NCBI GenBank assembly: GCA_021399435.1
Contig: JAJTUP010000010.1
Coordinates: 1,426,001 to 1,490,000, forward strand
From: Diaporthe sp. PMI_573
Taxonomy: Eukaryota > Ascomycota > Sordariomycetes > Diaporthales > Diaporthaceae
Direction of reading: 5' to 3'
Length of the DNA stretch: 64,000 nucleotides
Shown here piece after piece: positions 46,192-58,561 of this stretch. Position numbers and translations under genes: made by a program. The notes beneath the pieces are model-generated. The model did not search any database. It was not told where the DNA came from and worked only from the letters and a program-made list of their open reading frames with translations. Positions within the stretch are counted from its first letter, which is position 1. Each line of letters begins with the position of its first letter.

Positions 46192-48697
46192 ATGGGTTAC
46201 ACAAAGACCGACGAGCTCGCCATCAACACCATTCGGGTCCTGGCCGTAAGTCAATCACTCTTCCAGCCAAGCATTCCTGCCACCCAAACACACAGCAACG
46301 GGCCAGCTTTGCCCCTCCATCGCCGTTGTCGCTGCCGCCGTTGAACAGCTTGCTTTACCACAAAACACCACCGAAATCTCCAGCAACCACGCCTCAATAT
46401 GATCAATTGTGCTCACAAATCCTCTCTTTAGGCTGATGCGACCGCCCATGCCAACTCTGGCCACCCTGGTGCGCCTATGTAGGTTGTTCTCTCCCTCTTC
46501 CGTCGCCTCGTCTGGCCCTCCACTCAAGTATTGAGGATCGCGGGGTGATGCGCCATATAAAAACAAGTGTGAACCACGCTGACAATGATCTCAATATAGG
46601 GGCATGGCACCCGTGGCCCACGTTCTCTACAGCAAGTTCTTGAAGTTCAACCCAAAGAACCCAAAGTGGCTCAACCGTGACCGCTTCGTTCTCTCGTGAG
46701 TCCCTCTCCCTCGCTTCACCTGGCCTTCGCGGTCACCGTCATGACGTGCCTCTGACCTCAACAACCCTCCAGCAACGGCCACGGATGCATGCTTCAGTAT
46801 GCTCTGCTCCACCTGTACGGATACGCGCTGTCCATCGACGATCTCAAGGCCTTCCGTGTAAGTTTCGCACCGCATTCTCAAGGGAAGATCAAGACGAATG
46901 AGCCGCTGACAGTCGACCTTGTAGTCCGTTGACAGCATCACTCCCGGCCACCCCGAGTCCCACGACACCCCAGGTATCGAGGTCACCACTGGTCCTCTGG
47001 GTCAGGGTATCAGCAACGCTGTTGGTCTCGCCATTGCCCAGGCCCACACCGCTGCCATCTACAACAAGCCTGGCTTCGACCTGGTCAACAACTACACATA
47101 TACCTTCCTCGGTGATGGTTGCTTGATGGAGGGTGTCTCGGGCGAGGCCTCCTCCCTGGCCGGCCACCTCCAGCTCGGCAACCTGATTGCCATCTACGAT
47201 GACAACCACATCTCCATCGACGGTGACACCAACCAGGCCTTCACCGAGGACGTCAAGAAGCGATACGAGTCCTACGGCTGGCACGTCCTCGAGGTCTCCA
47301 ACGGTGACAGTGACCTCGACAGCATCGAGAAGGCCATCAAGGAGGCCCAGGCCGTCAAGGACAAGCCCACCATCATCAAGCTGCAGACCATCATCGGCTT
47401 CGGCTCCAAGAACCAGGGCACCCACGGTGTCCACGGCTCCCCCCTCAAGGCCGACGACATCAAGCAGCTCAAGGAGAAGTTTGGCTTCAACCCCGAGGAG
47501 AGCTTCGCCGTCCCCCAGGAGGTCTACGACCTGACCGGCAAGGTCGCCTCGTCCGGTGCCGCTGCTGAGCAGGAGTGGAACAAGCTCTTCGCCAGCTACG
47601 GCGAGAAGTACCAGGCCGAGCACGCCGACCTGGTCCGCCGCCAGACTGGCAAGCTGCCCGAGGGCTGGGAGAAGTCGCTGCCCGTCTACACCCCCGCCGA
47701 CTCTGCTGTCGCCTCGCGAAAGCTGTCCGAGATCGTCCTGCAGAAGATCCACTCCGTCATCCCCGAGCTGGTCGGTGGCTCCGCCGATCTGACTGGTTCC
47801 AACCTGACCCGGTGGAAGGATGCTGTCGACTTCCAGCCCCCATCCACCGGCCTGGGCGACTACACTGGGCGTTACATCCGATACGGTGTCCGTGAGCACG
47901 GTATGGGCGCCATCCTCAACGGTCTGGCCGCATACGGAACCATCATCCCCTACGGTGGTACTTTCCTGAACTTCGTCTCCTACGCCGCCGGTGCCGTCCG
48001 CCTGTCGGCCCTGTCCCAGCAGCGCGTCATCTGGGTGGCCACCCACGACTCGATCGGTCTTGGTGAGGACGGCCCTACCCACCAGCCTATCGAGACTCTG
48101 GCCCACTTCCGTGCCCTGCCCAACTGCATGGTGTGGCGCCCCGCCGACGGTAACGAGACCAGCGCCGCTTACTACGTTGCCCTCACTTCCTCGCACACCC
48201 CCAGCATCCTGGCCCTGTCCCGCCAGAACCTGCCACAGCTCGAGAACTCCACCATCGAGCGGGCTTCCAAGGGTGGTTACGTCCTGCACGAGGTCGAGGG
48301 TGCACACATCACCCTGGTGTCCACCGGATCCGAGGTGTGCATCTGCATCGACACCGTCAAGGAGCTGGAGAAGCAGGGCATCAAGGCCCGTGTCGTCTCC
48401 ATCCCCTGCTTCGAGGTGTTCGATGCCCAGTCCAAGGACTACCGCCTGTCTGTCCTGCCCGACGGCATCCCATCCCTGTCTGTTGAGGTCATGAGCACCA
48501 TGGGCTGGGAGAGGTATACCCACGAGCAGTTCGGCCTGAACCGCTTCGGTGCATCAGGCGCGTACCTGGATGTCTACAAGAAGTTTGAGTTCACGCCCGA
48601 GGGCATTGCCAAGCGCGCCAAGGCAACCATTGACTTCTGGAAGGACGTGCCCAACATCCGCTCCCCCATCAACAGGGCGTTCCAGCAGCTCATCTAG
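46192..48697 (+). CDS. TKL1: transketolase
   Basis: Five exons (46192-46245, 46432-46478, 46600-46695, 46773-46857, 46925-48697) give 684 residues, the usual length. Introns sit only in the first 0.75 kb, a common pattern for highly expressed fungal genes. The protein begins [18 protein letters not shown]. It contains [30 protein letters not shown] and GPLGQG. The thiamine-diphosphate motif is [13 protein letters not shown]...DDNHISIDG, with [18 protein letters not shown] and RPADGNE in the pyrimidine-binding domain. It moves two-carbon units between sugar phosphates in the non-oxidative pentose phosphate pathway, as a cytosolic dimer with ThDP and a divalent metal ion. Codon bias is extreme (C-ending), which creates a long false frame on the other strand. 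The gene appears intact. The symbol follows the yeast name. Confidence 0.97.
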
Positions 48698-49434
48698 AGG
48701 GGGATGTCGGTTGGGAGAAAAGGTTTACGAGGGATGATACAGATATTGCAGTAAGAGGTTTAAATAGACCGGTGCATGTTTAGGAAGATCTGCACCACAC
48801 ACACAATGAATGAATTTCGATGTACTTGACACATTGCCCCGCGACCCACTGCATACTTGAAGTGTGATGACCCATTATATACTGACGATCACTAAGCCTG
48901 CGAAGACGGACAAGTCAGACGGGCTGCTCGGTCAGAAATCCAGGTTCACAGGATGCTGCGGTTTACAGTTTAACAATTAATATTTTGGGTGCTGGGATTT
49001 CTGGGACTTTGACCAGGGAGAATAGACTCTGGCGCCTCCTAACAACACATTGCCCCCCCCCCCATTTTTGCAACAGCGGACAGACCCGGAGACGGATCAC
49101 AAAAGTCCAGCCAGCAATGCTTTTTCTTCCTCACAACGACAATCCCCTGGTCGACCGCCTTTTGGTATGACCTGTGTAGCGTGTGCATACATCTCCTGTT
49201 TTTGGGTTGGTCCGTCGGCCACGCAATGAATGGCAGGGGGTGAGCCTCCCGTCCCCCCGCTTGCACTTGGCATGTATCTCGACCTGAGATCCCTCTCCAT
49301 CGAGACTCTCACCGATTTTGATAGCCCAGCGCAGTGTGCCTGTGCTCAGTTTCAACGCAGTCTCGCGCCGCATCCATCCTGGTCCGCCGCCCCCACGAAG
49401 AGGCCCCCTCCTCTGGCCTCTGGGGGCACTTTAA
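48698..49434. other. convergent intergenic region after transketolase
   Basis: Terminators of two converging genes are expected here. A homopolymer of C (about 49054-49065) is present. No gene is supported. Confidence 0.55.
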
Positions 49435-50301
49435 TCACCGCCGCCCCGTAGAAACCCACTCCGCCTGGAACACCCTGGCCACCTTCTCCAGCCTGGCCGT
49501 CGCCCTCCTCGCCTCGCGCAGGTCCTCGGCCCGGGGCGCGACGACGGTGCTGGTCAGCATGGGCGGGTCGCTCGGGTCGATGCCCTCCATGTCCGTGGTG
49601 CCTTCGTCTCCTCCTCCCACCGGGTCCAGACCGAAGGAGAGCGGGCGCGCGGGTCTGCGCCTGTGGCCACCATCGCGAGCACCCTCGACCCTCCCTGCGT
49701 CTATGCCACCCCCTCCGTCGTCGTCGTGCCCACCATCATCCCCGCCATTAACAGACCCCCCCGCAGACCCAACCGCCCCAGCAGAAGTATGCAAGCTCCC
49801 AGAGCTGCCATTCCGCCTCCCCGGGACGCCCAGCGCAAGACCCATGGGGCACATGTAGCTGTGAAGGACCACGGGCCCGGCGTCCGGGTACTCGACCATC
49901 GTGCGCAGCGGGGCGCCGCGGCCTAGGCGCTTGGCGGCGTCGTAGGAGAGGAGGGCTGTTGCGGAGAGGGTTGTTAGGGCTTTGGCTTGTTTTGATGCTG
50001 GGGAGATGGGGGGTTCGTCTTCTTCTTCTTCGTCTTCGTCGTCACTGTCGGCGTCGTCGGCGGCGTCGGGGTTGGCAGAGGGTGGGGTTGAGGAGGGGGA
50101 GGGGGTGGCGGATGAGGGTGGGGATGTTGAGAAGGCTGGGTGTTGGCGTTTTCGCTGTTTTGAGTGGTGTAATTGTCGTTGCGAGGGGGAGTGTGCGGTC
50201 GAGGAGGATGAGGTCAAGACGGCGGATGATATTAGGGGAGTCGTGGCCCTGTCTGTCATGTGTATGGCCAGCGACGGGTGCTGCGACGGGAGGCTCGCCA
50301 T
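49435..50301 (-). CDS. hypothetical protein with acidic low-complexity segment
   Basis: A single-exon frame of 288 residues starts at the ATG 50301 (MASLPSQHPSL). The N-terminal third is Ser/Thr/Pro-rich, followed by a strongly acidic tract (DDADSDDEDEEEEDE). A better conserved-looking core, ATALLSYDAAKRLGRG then TMVEYPDAGPVVLHSY, follows, and near the C-terminus MLTSTVVAPRAEDLREARRA forms a helix. Between these lies a Gly/Asp-rich linker. The core reminds me of small uncharacterised fungal proteins, possibly related to the Roadblock/LC7-like fold, but I cannot confirm this. No signal peptide or membrane segment. Four CTCGAG palindromes lie 176-286 bp upstream. Confidence 0.6.
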   Translation of the reverse strand: MASLPSQHPSLAIHMTDRATTPLISSAVLTSSSSTAHSPSQRQLHHSKQRKRQHPAFSTSPPSSATPSPSSTPPSANPDAADDADSDDEDEEEEDEPPISPASKQAKALTTLSATALLSYDAAKRLGRGAPLRTMVEYPDAGPVVLHSYMCPMGLALGVPGRRNGSSGSLHTSAGAVGSAGGSVNGGDDGGHDDDGGGGIDAGRVEGARDGGHRRRPARPLSFGLDPVGGGDEGTTDMEGIDPSDPPMLTSTVVAPRAEDLREARRATARLEKVARVFQAEWVSTGRR

Positions 50302-51119
50302 GTTGGACTGTGCTGCTGGCCCGCGTTCCCCTTCGGTTCGGTAGGATCTTCCTAGATGGAGGGGCCGGCTGGTGTGTGTGATGGGATTGCAACCCCGGAC
50401 GGGGAAGTTGCAGCGGTTTAGTTAGGTCTGGCGATCTTGACCGACAGAGGGAGGTCGTCCGAAACGAGGGCCTGGTCTCGAGGATCGCCGGGGGTTGTGT
50501 GTGACGAGGGTACAGTAGCCGCCCTCGAGATGTCGAGGACCAATGTGCGGGGTCCGGTCGGCCGGTTCTCGAGGACGTAGGCTCGAGGGACGGGCGATAG
50601 GACAACCAGGGAGGGTTTATGGGTGTCGTGGGTCTCCTGGTGTGTCCAATTGACTCAATTGAGTGAGTAACAGGACGAATATCAGTGTATCGTATCTTTG
50701 ACGCGAAAAGATGACTGACGAAATGGGAATTGTGCTGCTGATGTGATGTGCTATCATCCGTCCCTATCACGAGCTCCCCCTAGCTCTCACCCGCTAGTGC
50801 CGAGTCTAGCCGAGTCTACCGCTAAGTGGAACCTAGGGGGAGGGGGAGCTGATAAGATTGCCGTCAGGGTTATTCAGGGTTGCTGTGATGCAATGTGCCC
50901 GCCACTGAAGGGCAACGCGTCCTGGTACTTCGAGCCTCTTCATTCAATTTCGTTACTTGTTGCGTTTGTTTTTTTCTCAACGGAAGTCAGAGACATGAGA
51001 AATGCTGAAATAGTGCTCATGAGGCTCTTTGGACTGAAACAGAGGCCGGGGCATATGCGAAATGGACTACTATCGTGAAAGCCACTAGCTGGAGTACTGG
51101 AAAAGCTTGAGTGCAAAAT

Positions 51120-51203
51120 TAAATTGAGGCCTAGCCAGAGCTTGAACTCACGACCTTTCCCCCACGGAGTTGAATCCTGTACTGTCTTTCGTTCGAGCTT
51201 AGA
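51120..51203 (-). ncRNA. degenerate tRNA-like sequence (pseudo-tRNA or SINE head)
   Basis: Reading the minus strand, an A-box-like TAAGCTCGAACGAAAGAC is followed about 35 bp later by GGTCGTGAGTTCAAGCTC, like the variable region and B box (GGTTCGANTC) of a tRNA. The T-stem and acceptor stem do not pair properly, so it is not a working tRNA. I cannot name the parent tRNA. Confidence 0.25.
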
Positions 51204-51467
51204 AAGGGACTTCAAGCAATACAGGTATACATCGCTGTGTTCCATTACAGACAATTCATTATTGAGAAGTTGAAGATGTGATTTGAATCAGCAGCTCAAA
51301 CTCCAACAGTTTCCTTCCCTGGTACAACTATACACGAATTTCTATTCGAGATAGATAATGAAGGAGAGGCTGCTTCTGATAAGCCTTGGGGTTTGGAGAC
51401 CTCACTGTCCTGTGGCTGTAGGTGGTCCGTGCGCCTGGGCTCACCTGCTGTGCCGCAATAACGAGTT

Positions 51468-51475
51468 TATAAATA
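51468..51475 (+). promoter_or_regulatory. TATA box of the 51616 gene
   Basis: TATAAATA is 141 bp upstream of the ATG at 51616. Confidence 0.4.
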
Positions 51476-51615
51476 TGCAGGCAGTGACTTGACATCAGGG
51501 ACCGTCCCCATCGTTTTACGCTTCCTTACACACAAGCTCACAAACCCGCTCTCTACAGTATCATGTGGATTGATGCAGCAAACCACATGTTTGCACCCAA
51601 GATCAATTTATCATC

Positions 51616-52757
51616 ATGTCACTCAAGCCTTGGTGGGATTTCCCAGCGTATAATGACCCAAAATACGACACGGTGCCACCGCCGAAGAAATTAGAGACGA
51701 GCACGGCAGAGCAAGCTCTGGACGAGGACCGCCTGGCGGCGTATCTGCGAGCAATAACAAATGCTCTCTCGACAGATCTTGCCGAGGCAACATTTGCACA
51801 ACTTGTTGACGGCTTACCACTGTACGACGTTGTGTCGAAGCTGGCACACTATGAGCTTGAGAGAGATGAGCCGGCCTACAAGCACCGAACGCTGTGTCCG
51901 GGTGTACTGGAAAAGACGAGGGCCTTTCGCGCTGCCTTTGAACCGGAAAGGCTCGACATTCGTGCCGATGTAAATAAGTAATCAGGCTAACACCCTGCAC
52001 TCCAGTGTTCTAATATTCTCCTTTAGGTATTGCATCGATACCAATCCGCCCCGGTCGGCTCTCGGGCGTCAAAGCTACCCTTCATTGAGCTGATCGCCGT
52101 CGCTGTGCACACCACTGCGGCCCACCTCTTCAAGGAGGTCAATGGCGGACTCCATAAGAACGAGAAGTACCCCAGCGATGAGTGGTATAAAGAATTCAGT
52201 CATCGACGCCGGAAACCAACCCCCTTCTCACTCTGGCTCTATGATGACCCCGAGCAATACCCTGACGGAAACGCCGACGTCGCTGGTTACTGGGCCGAGG
52301 ACCAAATATTTGGAGGAATCGTTTTGTTTGATCGTGGAGAGAGCGGTACTGAAGTGCGTAATCCTTCCGTGTGGGCCTTTAGCCACTTCCCTGTCAGCTT
52401 CCACGAAGAACGAAACTAATAACTTCTTAGAACAACGGTGTTTGGTGTCACTCCTCTCGGGATGGGGTCACCGACCACGTATACGCTTTAAACGACGAGC
52501 AAACCTCGTCTCTGTTTCTTTTCCTCGAGTCAGGACCTGGCGAGGCGCCATGCCCTTTTCCGATACAGGAGCAACAGGATAGCATGCGGAGAGATTTTCA
52601 AATCTCAATCCCAAAGTACAATATCTACAGGGACCGCTGGGAGCGTAAAAGTCGGTTCAGAAGTTATTGGTGGTATGATCATTTTCAGAGTAAGTGCAGA
52701 GCGTTCGACGAAGACCCGATACAGCACCCAGAATGGGGCCACGAACGAGACCCATGA
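51616..52757 (+). CDS. hypothetical protein, three exons
   Basis: Exons 51616-51969, 52027-52353 and 52431-52757 splice without frame problems (introns of 57 and 77 bp, GTAAAT...TTTAG and GTGCGT...CTTAG) into a 335-residue protein. Visible features: MSLKPWWDFPAYNDP at the N-terminus, a LPFIELIAVAVHTTAAHLF helix, DDPEQYPDGNADVAGYWAED, IFGGIVLFDRGESG, then GVWCHSSRDGVTDHVYALND and an Arg/Tyr/Trp-rich tail RDRWERKSRFRSYWWYDHF. The GG.VLFDRG...GVW.HS.R segment is one I associate with a widespread but uncharacterised fungal family. No signal peptide, membrane segment or catalytic motif can be named. Clean splicing and codon use argue for a real gene. Confidence 0.7.
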
Positions 52758-53318
52758 CACAATGGCAATCGTATACATTATTACGCCAACACATCGCCAC
52801 TTCAGCAAATACAAGTCGTTCTTATGTCGTCCATCTGGCATACTCGTAAGTGGTTTCGTTTTTAATCCGTGTACATATGCTTCTTAAGCAGTATGTAAGC
52901 GGTTCCTTCATACAGTGGTAAACGCTTAAACACCCAGCGTTTAAAAAAACAAAACAATGCCGATAACAGTAGGTTTAGAATACGATTGTCTGTGGCACGT
53001 GGGCCAGAAAACATTGACAGCCTTGTGACAGCCGCACAGACGAGGCTAGCCAGACGAGGCTAGCGAGAACCGCTTCTGGTGGCGCCAGCATCCGCTTTAA
53101 CGTGTGCGAATATCCGTTTTCTTTTAAATTATCATACCACCTGCCCAATGAAGACAGCGGCCTCGCTGTTACAATCGCCACCGCCCCTCTTTTTGAATAG
53201 TACTAGTTATTAGAAACACTGAGATAGGGGAAAGTGTAATTGAGATATGGATGCCTCATGCGGCTCCTATCTATGGTGTCATGTCGACATAGCTCATCAA
53301 TCATCCCTTTTTCGGGTC
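52758..53318. other. convergent intergenic region
   Basis: A hairpin-forming pair, AAACGCTTAAACACCCAGCGTTT near 52920-52943, and a short direct repeat CAGACGAGGCTAGC (near 53037 and 53052) are visible. No gene is supported. Confidence 0.5.
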
Positions 53319-56300
53319 TCAAACGTCAACGTCCACCACTCGGTCCCTTTTTGACCTTCTATGGCGCATTAGATACTGCCCCAAGCGACCTCTAGACCCT
53401 CGCTTCTCAGACCTTTCGGGGACAACGTCCTTAGATTCAACACTCAGCCACGTCAATTGACGGCTTGGGCCTGTGACTGCCGGTGCTTTCTCCTCTTGCC
53501 GCTCTCGCGTCCGCAGCCATCCAGCAAATACGTCCGCGATTTCCTCCCCTTTATACCCGTAGAGAAAAGCAGCCGTGAGCACCAAGGCCGTGACCGGAGC
53601 TGCGACGGACCAGAACAGCCGCTGGTTGGATTCCATGTCACGAATGTCGCTCGTGTTCATACCCATAAAGCTCGTAACAAAGGACCTGTTTGTTTGTTTG
53701 TGTTGTCAGCCAGCTGCTTTTCTCATCACAGATGTAAACAAGAGTCTCGCACTCACAAAGGCAAGAAGAACAACGTCACAACAGTAAACACCCTGATCGC
53801 CTTCCCATGATCCTCCTCGAGAATCTCGATCATCCGCCCAACATGTAATTCCAACGCCGCTGCGGTGTTCCGTATCCTGTCGATCTCACTTTCCCGCTGA
53901 TTCAATATGTAACGCTGGTCTTCAATGTATTTCTCCTCGAAAAGAAACGGGGTTCTGCGCACATCACACGCGATGTCGGAACTGTGCGGTGTGATCTCGT
54001 TCATATACCAGTATAGTAGGGAGTCCTGCCTGCTGAAGATCTTTCTGAGAGCCCCCAGTTCCTCCTGGAGCTCATGGATAACAATGAAGACACGCTTCTG
54101 AGGACGACGGTTTGCTTCGAATTGAATTTGGTTGGTGTATCTTTTGTACATTTCGACGACTTCCATGTTGCTGCTCCCGGTGTTCGTCTGTGCGCCGCTC
54201 TCCCCTGGGAGGTTGATGTTGCGGTTCTGTGCCGTGGTGAGAAGAGCCGCAATTAGGAACTCTGCACCCACGGCTTGAAGCCCAAGGGTATCCTCGAATT
54301 GATCTGTTGTTCCTTCAAGTAAGATATCTTTCTGGGCGCTGTCGAGCAGGGCCACGGCGTCTGAACCAACGTCTCTGAGTCGCTTTGTGGCCACATCAAG
54401 CCGAAGTACTAGATCCCTTGTCTTCTGACTTGTCTTGTTCGTCGAACTCCCTGTTCTGTTTACAAGAGACAGCTGCTTGGCGGTGCAGACGTAGTAGGAA
54501 AGCAGCGTCTCGAATGCATGCACCAGGCTGCTGGGCAATCGAGGCCGGGAGGTATGACCTTTGGCGCCTTTGACAGATGAGGCGACCAACCATTGGATTT
54601 CACTGAGCATTTCAGAGACGCTTGATAGATATTGAACGAAGTCCTGTGCTTCCCGCAGTATTGCGGCATCACGATCAGGCTCAGGAGTTGCTTCCCTGAT
54701 CCAGACGCTACAGGGGTCATCGTGAAGTCTGTCACTGTGTTTTGCGGCCGTGCAGTCAAAGTGCACGTCATGAAGATGTTTTGCGGCCTTGCTAGGCGAG
54801 TCGTAAATCTGGCCCTTGTTGCAAAGCTCACAATTGGCGAAGCTTCTCTTCTTTTTGCCAGCAGCGTCCTCGGGCAAATTTACCGTCGCAGGCAATGCCT
54901 TGTCAAAGTCACGAGTCACACAGCTCAAGTCGTCTCTGTAAAAGGCCATCGACCAAGTTATTTGCTTCGATGCTGTTAATGACAAATCGTGAGTTCCTGG
55001 TGCCAGGCAGAACTTACTCGGAAGATATCGTCAAGCGAACCCCAGAAGCGCTCGCAAAGCGGATGGTAGTAATCCGGGTATGAAGATGAGCCCTGCGATG
55101 GGAGAAAAGCCCGGAATATAGATTGTGATGTCTCCAGGACTTCTCTCTTCAATGCCTGTCCTCGGCTTGGTCTTCCAAATGACCCCGATGATTGTTGATT
55201 TTCTTTGGAATGCCCTTCCGATTCGAACTTGGAATGATCTCCTCGTGTTTCAACGGGGTCTACCAAATTGTCAAGTCCCGATTCTGCCATTTTGTCACGT
55301 CTGGAATTTCTCGAGTCTTTGGCTCGCTTCCCCTTTGTCTCTTTTCCAGTCTGAGGCCCGCGCTGATGTATCTCGAACCCATCAACAGAGCTCTCACTAT
55401 CGGAGTTGTTGCTTTCCGAACTTGTCCCGCTATCTTGTGTGTTCTGCCTCTCTTCTCTGCTGGGTCCTTTTCCCGGGCTCGTGAGGTGGTCATTCTCTGG
55501 TGCTGCATATCCAGGGCCGTCATCGATTTCGGAGTTTCCTCCGGCCCCCGTTCCCATTGGCATATCAGGATGACGCAAGAAGAAGTCATCGGCTGTACAT
55601 CGATAGGTCTTGACATAGACCGCCCTAGAGCCAGATTTCTCTGAAGATATCGAGTCGTGGACTTTGCCCAGAATCCGAACCACAGTTTTATCACGTTCCT
55701 CAGTGCTAAACAGCTCAGCTTGCACTCCCGTGCCCTGTTTGACGCGCCATGTGAAGAATGGAAAGCTGATGAGGCCTGAAGACTTCTGTGGCGCCTCCTG
55801 GTGCCTTTCGCGATTCTCTTTTCTTGTGTTCCATTCAACGTGCCGACCTGTACTTCTCATTCTAGGTGAGACCTTGTGGAAGCGGTCGGGTGCCTGATTG
55901 TGGAGGATCGTTGCCTTTAGTCCGTCCGATAAGAGGTCCTCCGTCGCCTTTACGTGGAGAGGTCCCTCAGAGCTCCCAAGATGCGATTGATGAAGTATAC
56001 TGGCTCCTTCATCATCCTGCTGCGGGTGGTCTTGTAGGGGTGTTATCCTGATTCCGTCATCATTCTGCTGGGCGTTGTCTTGTCCAGGAATTATCCTGAT
56101 CCCGTCATCGTCCACTGGGGCGCGGGCTGTGTTCAGTAGATGTTCGGTAAGGTGGAGGTCTGGGTCCAGGTTAATGTCGGCATTGCCATTCGAGGACCTT
56201 CCACGGCGCGAATCGGCCAAAGGAGAGACCTGAATGCCAGCCTGGTCATCTTGCCATGAAAGTAGACGCTCCGAATTATACGGGACAATCACATCCAGTA

Positions 56301-58230
56301 ATTCACCCCGCTCAAATGGAGTAAGGTTCAAGGGACTCGTCGAAATCTCGAAGATCTCTAGTGAAGCCTCCCTTGCGGACAGCTCATCATTTGATCCTTC
56401 CGACTGTGACGATCGGGTTGCTGGTAGGGGTTGAGTCTTGAGTTGCTCTCTATCAGCTTGAGTCGGAGTGCTTCTTCTGTTTGAACCTGTGGCCTTTGAG
56501 GAAACAGTCACGGCAGGAATTTGGTCGCTGTTTCCGGGCTTGGGTTGAGACACTTTCGTTTCATTGGCCGCAGGCTCCGAGTTAACAAGATTTCTTGGTG
56601 CACGTGGCAGAGGGCCGGTCTCGGGTCCTTGATACCGGTCGGCGGTGTATGGGCGTTCAGGTGGTGCTATGCGACGGCCTTTGCCTCTGATTCTGACTCG
56701 ATCATAAGAACTGTCTCTTCGGGAGGGCCGGTACACTGCTGCCCGTTCATGTGTCGCCTCTTCATGTGCCGCCCGTTCATGTGTCGCCCGAAATGAACTC
56801 GGATTTAGGACGAGGAAAAAGACACATTTCTCGATTGCGTCAGAAGACAGGAGTTGGATCCATTTGGGAGGTGTCAAGATGTGTCTGTCAATTTTGTCCG
56901 CTCCCGGTGCCCAAAAGATATCATAGAGTGAGGGATCGGGCCTTTCAGCTGCGGCAATGGCGACGGCATGGCGAAGGAAATCCTTAGTTGGACCACTTTG
57001 ATCAGCACAGCCCATCCTACATTTGCTGGGTCATTGTTCACCACGTATTTGCAGTCCAGTTCAACAGCGATTGGATAAGCCAGTACATCATTCAGACGAT
57101 TAACCTGAACTGTACGAAACTCCCCAGAAGATTTGTTGTTGATTTCGATCAGATCACCGCAGGTGTCCTCAAGGTCAAGCTCAGACATCGTGATAACGAG
57201 CCCTGTGCTCTGTTAGTGGGGCCAAATATGGTTGAAGTTGATAAGTTGCACTGGGGATGTTGCATACCTGCGCCTAACAGAAAGCAGAGAAGCTTCCGGC
57301 CGATAGGAGAGGGCTAGCTTTCGCAGAGCCAAGGCTGAGCCGTCCTGCGCTACCACATCATTACCGTACAAATAGCTTAGCAGCGAGTCCGCAGCTCCTT
57401 CTGGTGATTCGATGTCAGGAACGGTGCCGGACCTGGGCCGAGCTAGGTATGGCATCCTCAGAAGAATCACCAACTCGTCTTCAGGGTTTTTCGCACGCTC
57501 GTTAGTCCAGCAAACACCTTCGGAGGACTTTTGCTGCGCCGATCTGATGACCCCTAGAGCTGTAGATTTCAACTCAAGAGTAATAAAGGGGCAATCCGTC
57601 ACAAGGTTCTATAGAAGTGCCATTGATTAGCATCATTCGAGTACCTAGTAAGACCAAAGCGTAAAGTAGGTGTCATTAGTTGAGTCCGCTATACCTCTAA
57701 GGTTTCGAGCTTTGATGTACGGCTCTGGACATGACTGTCGAACCCATAGTTAGTTGACTTCTTATGCGATTCCCCAACAGCTACCTACAGCCACCTCAAC
57801 TTTATCGGTGAGTTGTCCTGCTCATTCATTCCCTTTGATTGATCTGGGCAAATAAGCACAATCTTTTCCATTCCATTCTTGAATGTGTTGTGCTCTGCTG
57901 AGTGTATGGAGAGTAATTGCGTAACAGAACCGTCCGACAAGTTGTGCTTCGGATTGCTCCACTCTGGCGGGTTCGGTTTTCCCCTCGCAAGCCTAAGGGG
58001 GGAGAGCTCATCGCTCGCGATTCCGAGATCATATGTTGAGCTGACTTTTATGCCCTTGTACCGTGTTCAGAGTAAGGATCTTCGTCGCGTTCCACATACG
58101 CTCTGGGTATGTCGGGGTGGGCTTGCACGTAGTGCGCAGGCGGGGGGCTAGGACTATTCAGGCTCTCCCTGCTGCGTAGCCGAATCCGTCGGTACACGTA
58201 GTCGTCTTCTTCTGAGGAGTAGTCCGCCAT
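53319..58230 (-). pseudogene. CorA-like Mg2+ transporter-domain protein, very long, with one apparent frameshift
   Basis: Six exons can be followed: 58230-58062, 57780-57695, 57608-57279, 57209-55018, 54964-53757 and 53685-53319. They would encode about 1,450 residues once one base is restored. The start MADYSSEEDDYVYRR is acidic then Arg/Ser-rich. The middle holds DCPFITLEL and GDLIEINNKSSGEF...VQVNRLNDVL, then a long disordered, charged region. The C-terminal part has a zinc-finger-like CELCNKG...HLHDVHF, long helices (YKRYTNQIQFEANRRPQKR, RHVGR-type) and two membrane segments, TVVTLFFLPLSFVTSFMGMN and FWSVAAPVTALVLTAAFL. GMN is the CorA filter motif. Near 57004 the frame changes by one base between GWAVL and DQSGPTKDFLRHAVA with no plausible intron. 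It is either a pseudogene or a sequencing error. Ion transport is inferred from family only; many fungal members are thought to act in signalling. Confidence 0.65.
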
Positions 58231-58561
58231 TGATGGGATTCACAGTCATCGAGGCACTAATGGTGGTATATGAACTTGTCAATCATGTAATGGAGAAGAG
58301 ATAAGACAAAACAAATAGGTGGGTAAGTCGAGGAGTCTCGTCAATAAGGCTGCTCAATCAGCTGACCCCCGCCTTCACTTTTTTCTTGTCAACATAGACA
58401 TGTCGCTAACCAGAATCAACACACGAGATGCAGGTGTGTGTGGTAACACAACAGCGATAGCGGCTGCGCAATTGATGAGTATTGATTATGTTGGAATAGA
58501 GGTACAGGCGTGCGTAACGTGCACACGTTCACATTCAGAGGCGCATCGTTCAGACTAGCCA
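58231..58561. other. intergenic region between the CorA-like gene and the amidase 3' end
   Basis: 330 bp; contains the CorA-like promoter on the minus strand. Nothing else seen. Confidence 0.5.

Larger units (their letters stand above)
50302..51615. other. divergent intergenic region with CTCGAG cluster and a tRNA-like relic
   Basis: Upstream of the minus-strand gene are four CTCGAG palindromes (50477, 50524, 50568, 50582). On the minus strand 51120-51203 resembles a decayed tRNA. A TATA element at 51468 serves the plus-strand gene. No other gene is supported. Confidence 0.5.

Noticed and set aside
46889..48523. 544-codon open frame on the minus strand opposite transketolase
   Set aside because: It is the mirror of a strongly C-ending codon bias. 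The translation is low-complexity Gly/Val/Leu/Asp with no motif, while the plus strand has a perfect transketolase.
50042..50770. 242-codon minus-strand frame overlapping the start of the 50301 gene
   Set aside because: It is in another frame of the Ser/Pro-rich coding and promoter region and shows only Arg/Pro/Thr/Ser low complexity.
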